In this document: piece by piece, positions 26,440 through 33,703 of the stretch
Numbering within the stretch: position 1 is the stretch's first letter
Layout: every line of letters begins with the position of its first letter
From: Fibrobacter sp. UWT2
GTDB lineage: Bacteria > Fibrobacterota > Fibrobacteria > Fibrobacterales > Fibrobacteraceae
NCBI RefSeq assembly: GCF_900142545.1
Contig: NZ_FRBF01000008.1
Coordinates: forward strand, 98,384-162,383
Direction: 5' to 3'
Length of the DNA: 64,000 nt
Notes under the pieces: generated by a model
Told to the model about the DNA's origin: nothing
Databases searched by the model: none
Seen by the model: only the letters and a program-made list of their open reading frames with translations
Translations under genes and position numbers: made by a program

Positions 26440-28446
26440 TTAGTAACGAACTTCCAGTTGAATGTTGATGTCGCTAATTCCCTTGATGTTTGCTTTTAAG
26501 GTTTCTAGCATGGTCATGCCAAAACTGTAGCCAAATGCAACGATATGTTTGGGTTTGAAGTTGTTCTCCTCATCGTATTTTTGGAAAAGAGACTTTATAC
26601 TTTCGTTGCTGATTCCTTCGTCAATAAGATATAGATAATCGTTGATTCGGAATGCCTTGTAGCCCTTTAAATCAATGGTTTCAACTTGGGCGTTGAAGGT
26701 GTGGCCATCGTTAACCATCCATGTGGCAAGAACAGTTTCGGTTCCGAATTCCTTTAAAACAGATGCATCGCCAATATTTGTATTTATATCGAACTTGATA
26801 ATTTTGTCGATGGATTTTTGCGTCGTTTTTTGAATAGTGAAATGTTTGAAACCAAGATCGCCTTCGTAGTCAGGATTTTCTTCCTTGATTTTCTTTGCTG
26901 CACGGCGGATTCGTTCCATGCCAATTTGGTCAAGAGTATGAGGCTTGTTTATGGAGTCTAGGAATTTGATTGCGTTTTTGGTAACGGAGTTTTGTTTTTG
27001 CTCATCTAGTGCAACATTGAGCTGTACGGCGATAAATTGGACGTTTTTCCCAAAATCCTTGTTTGAATTCATGTTGAGAATTGAGTGTGCTGTTGTGCCA
27101 CTTCCTGAAAAGAAGTCAAGAACCAAATCATTCTTTTTAAGGGTAAAGTCAATAATTCTTGAAATGAGATTTTCTGGTTTTGAATTGCTGAAAACCTCAA
27201 TTCCATTAAAAAGATCTTTTACCATTTGACTTGACGCTCTAGTGTCTTCGTATATGACCGATTTGAGTAAGTCGGAAGCAGTTTCTATACGCTTTTTGAT
27301 GTGGGGTTGTGTTGATTCATCTTCACCCCATACAACTTCCCCTTTTTTCTCATAATCGTTAAAAGTTTCTTTCGGCCATCGCCATCCATTTGTGGGTTTT
27401 GGACAAGGCTTCTTTGTAGTGGGGTGTAAAATGTCGTAATTGTAATCGCCTGGTTTTGTATTTGAAGAATTTGATGAACTGCTGAATACTCCTTTTTCAT
27501 CAACATTGTTGTAGTGAGAAACTTGCGGAAGTTCGTCTTTGTGCTTTTTTATCCAAGATCTTAATTCTTCTTGAATTTTTTCAATATTTGAATATTTGTT
27601 CTTCAAAATTTCATATTGATCAATTATTTTTTGCGCGGCGATACTTTTTCTTTTCCATTTACCTTGCTTCATAATGTCTTTGGCGTAGCAAAGCATGTAC
27701 TCGTGTTCGGTGTTTATTTGCGAAGGATTATTGTCTGTTGCCGTTTCAATAATGAGGTTTCCACAAAAATTCTCTTCTCCAAAAATTTCGTCACATAAAA
27801 TTTTTAGGTTGGCTTGTTCGTTATCATCGATGCTAATGAAAATGACCCCGTCGTCTTTCATTAGGTCGCGAGCCAGTTTGAGGCGTGGGTACATGAATGT
27901 GAGCCAAGCTGCGTGAGATCGAGAAGACTTGCGACTAATCATCTTATGGATTCGTTTTGCCGATTCGGAGTCGGTGTTGAATCCCAATTTTTCTTCAATA
28001 TCCTTTTCGGTAAAATCAAAGCTGTCGTTATAGACAAAATCGTCTGAACCTGTATTGTAGGGCGGGTCAATGTAGATGCATTTTACTTGACCTTCGTAGG
28101 AGCGTCGCAGGTGTTTTAATACTTCAAGATTGTCTCCAGAAAGGTAGAGATTTTCGCTATTTTTGTTTTCTACCTTCTTGTTGTTTTCGTTGTCGGGAAT
28201 AATAACAGTCTCGGTATCCAGAGAATAAAGAAGCCTTGCGTAGTCTTTGCCTAGAAAATTGAAAGTTTCTCTTTCTTCGGTTACAAGGCTCTTGTCCCCT
28301 ACGGCTTTTTGCGCCCAATATCGAATTGTATCCACATCAATGGACCCGTCTTTGCCAATTGCATTGGGAATTAGTTTCTTTAATGCCTTATGCAACTCTG
28401 CGTTGGCGTTGACTTTCTCGTTTGCTTCCTGGATTTGGCGAATCAT
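26440..28446 (-). CDS. Type III DNA methyltransferase, Mod subunit
   Basis: 668 residues from the ATG at 28446, chosen because AAGGAG stands 7 nt upstream and the protein then opens MIRQIQEANEKVN, as relatives do. It is an adenine N6-methyltransferase of the beta class: catalytic motif IV DPPYNTGSDDF (127-137) comes before the SAM-binding motif DFFSGSGTTAHS (near 440). The central region between them would hold the target recognition domain. Mod methylates one strand of an asymmetric site and directs Res. No homopolymer or short-tandem tract that would suggest phase variation is evident at the 5' end. Confidence 0.95.
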   Translation of the reverse strand: MIRQIQEANEKVNANAELHKALKKLIPNAIGKDGSIDVDTIRYWAQKAVGDKSLVTEERETFNFLGKDYARLLYSLDTETVIIPDNENNKKVENKNSENLYLSGDNLEVLKHLRRSYEGQVKCIYIDPPYNTGSDDFVYNDSFDFTEKDIEEKLGFNTDSESAKRIHKMISRKSSRSHAAWLTFMYPRLKLARDLMKDDGVIFISIDDNEQANLKILCDEIFGEENFCGNLIIETATDNNPSQINTEHEYMLCYAKDIMKQGKWKRKSIAAQKIIDQYEILKNKYSNIEKIQEELRSWIKKHKDELPQVSHYNNVDEKGVFSSSSNSSNTKPGDYNYDILHPTTKKPCPKPTNGWRWPKETFNDYEKKGEVVWGEDESTQPHIKKRIETASDLLKSVIYEDTRASSQMVKDLFNGIEVFSNSKPENLISRIIDFTLKKNDLVLDFFSGSGTTAHSILNMNSNKDFGKNVQFIAVQLNVALDEQKQNSVTKNAIKFLDSINKPHTLDQIGMERIRRAAKKIKEENPDYEGDLGFKHFTIQKTTQKSIDKIIKFDINTNIGDASVLKEFGTETVLATWMVNDGHTFNAQVETIDLKGYKAFRINDYLYLIDEGISNESIKSLFQKYDEENNFKPKHIVAFGYSFGMTMLETLKANIKGISDINIQLEVRY

Positions 28447-29032
28447 TGGTGGCTCCTTCAAAAAATGGGCGGATAAATCGCTTTTATTCTGGAACCTAAA
28501 TGACCACGAAAAAGGCGTGGTGTCATTTATGCTTACATCGACTGCGGTAACGACCAAGAAACCTTAATCTTCCATAAGCACAAACAACCCACGCCCCAAT
28601 AGGGACGTGAGCGTCTGCCTTATTCTCGGAAGATTGGAAATTTTGGTCGTTTTTCAGTCGAGAGAATAAGAGCAAATACCCTAAAAACTTGTCGTTTGAA
28701 ACGGATTAAACGAATCAAACTATGTCAACAAGAATATAAATAAATGCAGTGGTTGAATCTAAAGAATATTCAAAAATATGTTTCGTTTTTTTACTAGACT
28801 AGCGAATATTCAATACCTGAATGTGCGTTTTGCGTTAGGGATAGTTACCCGTATGGGCCGAGACTTTAGGCTCGGTGAGCGAAGCGAGTATAGCCCGACC
28901 CGGCGGCGGTTTCGTTGTGTGGTTCTCTGGAGCCGGGGAACGCCCAAATGCAAAGGGGCGAACCGTTGCAGAAACTTCCTCGGCTCGGCAATGGGTCCAC
29001 AAGTGGCCCCGCTGCTCTCGCCTTGCGGAGTT
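28447..29032. other. Right-hand island end: mod upstream region and GC-rich junction
   Basis: No convincing gene. Positions 28447-28800 are A+T-rich and contain two inverted repeats (CCACG...CGTGG at 28503-28519, and CTTATTCTC...GAGAATAAG about 28619-28670) that could regulate mod. From about 28840 the base composition turns G+C-rich: GGG(CCGAG...CTCGG)...CCC near 28855-28896 can fold into a compact structure. An open frame continues from here into the leuS copy, but its N-terminal part resembles nothing and has no Shine-Dalgarno. Confidence 0.5.
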
Positions 29033-30265
29033 TTCCCCATCATCCACTGGGAAGATGGCGAAATCTCTACCGTCGACGATGCAGAACTCCCCGTGCAGCT
29101 GCCGGACCTGCAGGACTACAAGCCGGGTGACGGCGGTCAGTCTCCGCTGGCCAACGCAACCGAATGGCTTAACGTTGTTGACGCCAACGGCCGCAAGGGT
29201 GTCCGCGAAACCAACACCATGCCTCAGTGGGCTGGTTCCTGCTGGTACTACCTCCGCTATATTGACGCCTGCAACGGCGACGCATTCCTGGCCAAGGAAC
29301 TTGAAAAGTACTGGATGCCCGTCGACCTTTATGTGGGCGGTGCAGAACACGCTGTGCTCCACTTGCTGTACAGCCGTTTCTGGCACAAGGTCCTCTTCGA
29401 CCTGGGCCTCGTCTCTACCGACGAACCCTTCCAGAAGCTCTTCAACCAGGGCATGATTCTTGCCTTCGCTTACGAAGACGCCGCCGGTTCCAAGGTTCCC
29501 ACCGACGAAGTGGAAGAAAAGAACGGCAAGTTCTTCAAGAAGGGTACCGACATCGAACTGAAGCAGATCGTTGCCAAGATGAGTAAGTCCCTGAAGAACG
29601 TTGTGAACCCGGACGACGTGGTTCGCGACTACGGCGCAGACAGCCTTCGTTTGTACGAAATGTTCATGGGTCCTCTGGATGCCGTGAAGCCTTGGCAGAC
29701 CAAGGGCATCGAAGGCATGAACCGCTTCCTTGCTCGTGCATGGCGCTCTGTAATCGGTGACGAAGATGTTGCTCCTGTATTTGTTGACGAAGCAGCTCCT
29801 GAAGATATTCAGAAGATTATGCACCAGACAATTATCAAGGTTACAAGCGATCTTGATAACATGAGCTTTAACACTGCAATTAGCCAGCTGATGATCTTCA
29901 ACAACGAAATGATGAAGATGGATAAGCGCTATCGCGAACCATGCGAAACATTCGTAAAGCTCTTGCATCCGTTTGCACCGCACATTGCTGAAGAAATGTG
30001 GAGCATCCTCGGTCACGAAGGTTCCTTGACAAATGTTGCATGGCCTGAAGCCGACGCAAGCAAGGCTGTGGAAAACACCGTCGAAGTCGTATTCCAGGTG
30101 AACGGCAAGCTCCGCGCCAAGGCAAATGTCGATAAGAGTCTGGACAAGGCTGCTTTGGAAGCTCTCGCCATGGCTAACGAACGCGTTCAGGAGTTTACTG
30201 CTGGCAAGACCGTCGTGAAGGTCATCGCCGTGCCGGGTAAGCTCGTGAATATTGTGGTTAAGTAA
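29033..30265 (+). pseudogene. leuS: Truncated leuS copy (codons 486 to stop)
   Basis: The reading frame matches intact leuS from residue 486 to the stop with no indel or internal stop. It keeps KMSKS and the anticodon-binding region but lacks HVGH, the zinc region and the editing domain, so it cannot charge tRNA. Protein changes are few and conservative (for example DKNG to DANG, FLGRAW to FLARAW, LLQPF to LLHPF). Nucleotide identity is near total in the first two thirds, drops over about 29725-30060 where copy 2 uses more A/T-ending codons, then rises again. No promoter or Shine-Dalgarno is evident. Confidence 0.93.
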
Positions 30266-30266
30266 A
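29033..30266 (+). repeat. 1.23-kb direct repeat, copy 2
   Basis: Partner of 17072-18305. It is followed by its own terminator, different from the one after copy 1. Confidence 0.95.
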
Positions 30267-30287
30267 CCCGGCCCCACCCTTAGTGTC

Positions 30288-30313
30288 ATCCCCGACTTAG
30301 TCGGGGATTTTTT
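30288..30313 (+). terminator. Intrinsic terminator after leuS copy 2
   Basis: ATCCCCGA-CTTAG-TCGGGGAT followed by TTTTTTG; probably the ancestral leuS terminator. Confidence 0.85.
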
Positions 30314-30413
30314 GTTGATATTTCTGGATTCTCCTGAAAAAACGATATGTATATTTATTCTAGAAATCTTCGTTAATGAAGGTTGGCTCCATGCGGAGCA
30401 AAGGGGAGTATGT

Positions 30414-31844
30414 ATGAAAAGATTTATAGTTTCGTTTGGTCTTGCGATTCTTTTTGCGGCCTGTAGTGGAGATAACGTGTGTTCCGTTGACAAGCCTATA
30501 GCAAGTGATTCTTCGTCAAGCGTTGCGCCGGTGTCCAGTAGCAACGATGTGGTTAAATCAAGCAGTAGCAACGATGTGGTTGAATCAAGCAGTAGCAACG
30601 ATGTGGTTGAATCGAGTAGCAGTGCCGATGCTTTGCCAGATACGGTATTGGTGGACGAACGGGATGGTCAAACTTACAGAATCGTTAAAATCGGCGACCA
30701 GACCTGGATGGCAGAAAACCTGAATTACGAAACGGAAAGTAGTTTCTGCTATAACGATTCGACGGAGTACTGCGAAACGTACGGTCGCCTCTACACTTGG
30801 GCGGCGGCGGTCGGTAAATCAGAAAAGGAATGCGGCAGCAGTTTATGTGGCCTGCCCAGAAGAAACGTGCAGGGGGTATGCCCTGACGGCTGGCATCTGC
30901 CATCGCACGAAGAAATGGATGACTTTGTCTACACTGTGGGAAAATTTCCACTTGTAACCGCTATAATCAAGTCGCGGACCGGATGGGACGATGGGTCGAA
31001 CGGTACGGACGATTATGGCTTTTCCGCACTGCCTGCGGGTTTTCGCAATATTGTAGGGGGATATGCCGGCAAAAACAGTACCTACTTCTGGATGGCTGAA
31101 GAGGACCGTCAAGAAACGGCTTATAAGATGGGCGTGATTGATGGCGATCCAACGGCTACTTGGGGAAGTGATAACAAGAAACTCGCGTTCTCTGTACGTT
31201 GCATCAAGGACAAGGAACTGACTTTGAAGGATTGGAGCTGGGATGTGCCGAAGGATGTCCGTCTGAATCCGGATGTTGCATACGACAGCGTTAAGGATTC
31301 TCGCGATGGCAATGTTTACAAGACTGTAAAAATAGGTGACAAGGTCTGGATGGCCCAAAATCTGAATTATGCCGACAGCGTGAAAACCCCTAGCTTGAAA
31401 GGCGCAAGTTGGTGCATTGACAATGATACTGCCAACTGTAATGTGGCTGGACGCCTCTACTATTGGGAGGCCGCCGTGCAGGGCGCTTGCCTTGACGGTT
31501 GGCATTTGCCGACAAAAGAGGAGTGGAGCGCATTGATTGATACCCTTGGGGGCGCTGTGTCGGCGGGTAAACGCCTCAAGTCCATCACCGGCTGGGATAA
31601 AAACGGCAACGGCGTTGACGATTTCGGCTTCTCAGCTTTACCGGCAGGGAAGGCTTCTTCTGCGCCTTTTTATGGATTGTCATTCAGAGATGATGGCGTG
31701 GGGACTCTTTTCTGGAGTTCTACAGAAGGCGATGACGTCGGCGCATACGGTGTATCGTTGTGGAATTATTCTGATGTGGCTGATTTGGATTACTTCTTCA
31801 AAGATCTCGGGTCATCAGTCCGTTGCGTGAAAGATTCTGAATAA
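30414..31844 (+). CDS. Lipoprotein with two FISUMP domains
   Basis: 476 residues. ATG at 30414 follows GGGGAG by 5 nt and starts MKRFIVSFG, ending the signal with lipobox LFAAC. A Ser-rich linker contains three near-identical nine-residue repeats (SSSNDVV with K or E). Two FISUMP domains follow: first DGQTYRIVKIGDQTWMAENLN ... GVCPDGWHLPSHEEM ... LAFSVRCIKD, then DGNVYKTVKIGDKVWMAQNLN ... DGWHLPTKEEW ... SVRCVKD at the C-terminus. The domain is amplified in Fibrobacter and its function is unproven. The gene follows the truncated leuS copy and probably lay directly behind leuS before island insertion. Confidence 0.92.
   Translation: MKRFIVSFGLAILFAACSGDNVCSVDKPIASDSSSSVAPVSSSNDVVKSSSSNDVVESSSSNDVVESSSSADALPDTVLVDERDGQTYRIVKIGDQTWMAENLNYETESSFCYNDSTEYCETYGRLYTWAAAVGKSEKECGSSLCGLPRRNVQGVCPDGWHLPSHEEMDDFVYTVGKFPLVTAIIKSRTGWDDGSNGTDDYGFSALPAGFRNIVGGYAGKNSTYFWMAEEDRQETAYKMGVIDGDPTATWGSDNKKLAFSVRCIKDKELTLKDWSWDVPKDVRLNPDVAYDSVKDSRDGNVYKTVKIGDKVWMAQNLNYADSVKTPSLKGASWCIDNDTANCNVAGRLYYWEAAVQGACLDGWHLPTKEEWSALIDTLGGAVSAGKRLKSITGWDKNGNGVDDFGFSALPAGKASSAPFYGLSFRDDGVGTLFWSSTEGDDVGAYGVSLWNYSDVADLDYFFKDLGSSVRCVKDSE
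30533..30620 (+). repeat. 27-bp tandem repeat in the Ser-rich linker
   Basis: About three copies of AGCAGTAGCAACGATGTGG plus a TTGAATCA-like end, encoding SSSSNDVVE. Copy number could vary between strains by slippage without a frameshift. Confidence 0.85.
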
Positions 31845-31859
31845 ACGCGAAAGGTCCAA

Positions 31860-31889
31860 TGAAAAAAGGCCGCGATATCTCGCGGCCTT
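31860..31889 (-). terminator. Hairpin with T-run on the minus strand
   Basis: AAGGCCGCGA and TCGCGGCCTT are perfect 10-bp arms; on the minus strand they are followed by TTTTTTC. On the plus strand, after the FISUMP gene, the T-run is poor. Confidence 0.7.
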
Positions 31890-31892
31890 CTC

Positions 31893-32016
31893 TAGTCTCT
31901 CGTCAGCGGTAGTGCGCAGTTTTGTCCTGCGCCTAACCACTTGATGAGAGCGTCGTGAAGTAAACCACGACAACTCCATTTAAAAAGACCGTAGTTTCAT
32001 CGCTACGGTCTTTTTT
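31893..32016. ncRNA. Candidate structured RNA between two terminators
   Basis: Three nested or adjacent stems lie outside any gene: CTCTCGTCA with TGATGAGAG (9 bp, one G-U) enclosing GCGCAG/CTGCGC, then GTCGTG/CACGAC, then the terminator GACCGTAG/CTACGGTC with six T. The strand is unresolved, since terminators exist in both directions, and no promoter box is evident. It may instead be a set of stacked terminators. Confidence 0.35.
31984..32016. terminator. Bidirectional terminator upstream of the GH8 stop
   Basis: GACCGTAG and CTACGGTC with A run on the left and T run on the right; serves the GH8 gene on the minus strand. Confidence 0.85.
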
Positions 32017-32033
32017 GCTTTATCTTAAAATCT

Positions 32034-33608
32034 TTAGTTCAAGACAACTTTTCTTGTGTATCTTGCGTTTGCGCTTTTGGCGATGACGGTGTATACACCT
32101 TTGTTGCCGTTGTTCCACAAGAATTCACGGCCATAGGCGCTTGCGACCTTGTGTCCGTTCATGTCGTAGATTGTCCATGATGCTGATTCCTGGACCGAGA
32201 AAATAATGGAGCTGCCGCTATAGGCGTAGCGAATGCCTTCGCGGGAGTTGGAACGGGCGAGATCGCCGATAGACGTTTTCTTCATGAGGCTTGACGAATC
32301 TCCCGGCGTAGCTGCCTTGGGATTATCGATGGCGTCGATGACGTTCATGAATGTTCCGCTTAGCATCGATGCGCCGAACCAGGCGAGGAACTGATCGAAA
32401 TACATTTCGTTGTGGAGCGTGTCTTCGATTCCGCCGGTAGGATCGACGGCGTTTCCAAAGTAATCGCCGCCTTCGTAGAATTTGCCGAGTTCTTCGCTGA
32501 AGGCGATACGGTCTGCGGATTCACCGACGGCAAGCGCTGCGGTTGCCCACATGCCTATGGTCAAGTGGCTATGCTCGCGGCGGTAACGCCAAGTGTTTTC
32601 GTTTTCGCTGTCGTTAAAATCAGTCCAAATGTCATCGGCGGGCAAAAGTTCACCGGCATTTTCAATCTGGTAGAAATTCGAGGCTGCAGCACCACCCTTG
32701 CTGTTGATGAATGCGAGCGAATTCTTGAGGAAGTCTTTGGCGCGCGATTCATCGAACCATACGGCGTCAATAGCGACTCGCCATAAGATACGGATAGCAT
32801 CTTTGAAGAATGCGCGGCTGTTAAAGTAAGCGTTGTATCCGAGGCTTCCTGCCCAACCGCCATCGGGCTGCATCCAGTCGGGAATCATACCCATGCTGTA
32901 GCCGGGGCTTTTCGACAGAATCTCATAAGTCTTCTCAACCACTTTATTCCAGCGATCGCCATTGCTGTCGAATTTGGCGAAAATCTTATACCATGCCGGT
33001 GAGAAATATCCGGGATTTACAAAACTTTCTCCACCCCAGCCTGCGCCCGGAGCCAAAATTCCGCTGCTAGTAACCTGTTTGGTACTCCACATGCAATCGA
33101 GAATTGTTTTGGCGTGATCGGCGTAGCCATAATTAAATTTGGTCGAAGTGTACGGTTTCCATACACCGGCAGAGACGAGTTTGTCTGCAAAAATCAAGGA
33201 GAGCGCTACGTCTTCTTCGGCGTCAGTGGCTGCACCCCCGCCGGCGATTTTTCCGTCAGGTCCCATTTGCCAATTGTAGTAGCAAGTGCTCCACATTGTT
33301 TCGTTGGCGGCTTCCCAAATGCTGTTGAAATGCTCTTGGTCGTTTGCGTACAAGGCAACTAGCATACCGTATCCGACGGCTTCGCTCACGGCGTCGCCCG
33401 GCGTTTCGCTTTTGGGGCGGTGAATGAGTCCCTTGCCAGCGGAATAGGGATCGATATTCCGGCGCACAAGTCCCTGCCAAGTGCTGTCAAGAGCGGCCTT
33501 CCAATAGGATTCGTCAACTTTAGGTTGTGCGTTGGGGAGGTCTAGCACTGCGAAGGAACTACTGAATGCTCCAGCAATGCAAAGGGGCAAAATTTTTGAT
33601 AACTTCAT
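32034..33608 (-). CDS. GH8 glycanase with C-terminal sorting-like domain
   Basis: 524 residues. ATG at 33608 has TAGGAGAT upstream and starts a signal peptide (MKLSKILPLCIAGAFSSSFA). The (alpha/alpha)6 GH8 domain, an inverting endo-beta-1,4-glucanase/xylanase/chitosanase fold, has the proton donor in VSEAVGYGM (E76), the conserved aspartate in ATDAEED (about D129), and YYNWQMGPDG. GH8 covers several substrates and the sequence does not decide between cellulose and xylan. Residues about 445-524 form an extra C-terminal domain (ASWTIYDMNGHKVAS, KGVYTVIAKS, RKVVLN) resembling type IX-like sorting tails, shared in style with the proteins ending at 50868 and 57613. Confidence 0.93.
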   Translation of the reverse strand: MKLSKILPLCIAGAFSSSFAVLDLPNAQPKVDESYWKAALDSTWQGLVRRNIDPYSAGKGLIHRPKSETPGDAVSEAVGYGMLVALYANDQEHFNSIWEAANETMWSTCYYNWQMGPDGKIAGGGAATDAEEDVALSLIFADKLVSAGVWKPYTSTKFNYGYADHAKTILDCMWSTKQVTSSGILAPGAGWGGESFVNPGYFSPAWYKIFAKFDSNGDRWNKVVEKTYEILSKSPGYSMGMIPDWMQPDGGWAGSLGYNAYFNSRAFFKDAIRILWRVAIDAVWFDESRAKDFLKNSLAFINSKGGAAASNFYQIENAGELLPADDIWTDFNDSENENTWRYRREHSHLTIGMWATAALAVGESADRIAFSEELGKFYEGGDYFGNAVDPTGGIEDTLHNEMYFDQFLAWFGASMLSGTFMNVIDAIDNPKAATPGDSSSLMKKTSIGDLARSNSREGIRYAYSGSSIIFSVQESASWTIYDMNGHKVASAYGREFLWNNGNKGVYTVIAKSANARYTRKVVLN

Positions 33609-33652
33609 AACATCTCCTAAAGACCCAAGCAATCTCCCTTTTTCAAATATAT

Positions 33653-33680
33653 ATAAAAAAGCGCAGTCAAAAAACTGCGC
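33653..33680 (-). terminator. Intrinsic terminator after the third FISUMP gene
   Basis: GCGCAGT/ACTGCGC stem, six-base loop, then TTTTTT on the minus strand. Confidence 0.85.
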
Positions 33681-33703
33681 TTCTTTTGTTCGATTCAAAT
33701 CTC

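Larger units (their letters stand above)
18306..29032. mobile_element. Putative integrated defence island bounded by leuS 3' duplication
   Basis: The segment between the two leuS copies is clearly richer in A+T and A/T-ending codons from about 18.47 to 28.8 kb than its flanks, and holds only accessory genes: KptA cassette, ABC-3C system and type III restriction-modification. No integrase, transposase or relaxase was found. The structure, intact hybrid gene - insert - truncated 3' copy, is what a single crossover of a circular molecule carrying a leuS 3' fragment would leave. Origin by transfer is inferred from composition and duplication. Confidence 0.65.

Noticed and set aside
28503..28680. 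CRISPR-like repeats upstream of mod
   Set aside because: Only single inverted repeats are present, with no regular spacing of direct repeats.
28778..29032. N-terminal extension of the truncated leuS frame as a real fusion protein
   Set aside because: It has no Shine-Dalgarno, no recognisable sequence, and crosses the composition break; the frame is most likely open by chance.
18306..29032. Integrase- or transposase-driven island
   Set aside because: No such gene or terminal inverted repeats could be found; only the leuS duplication is seen, so recombination by homology is preferred.
31893..31950. tRNA-like pattern (AGCGGTAGTGCGC resembling a D-arm, followed by a 7-base loop on a GC stem)
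   Set aside because: There is no T-arm (no GGTTC...), no acceptor stem and no purine 3' of the anticodon position.
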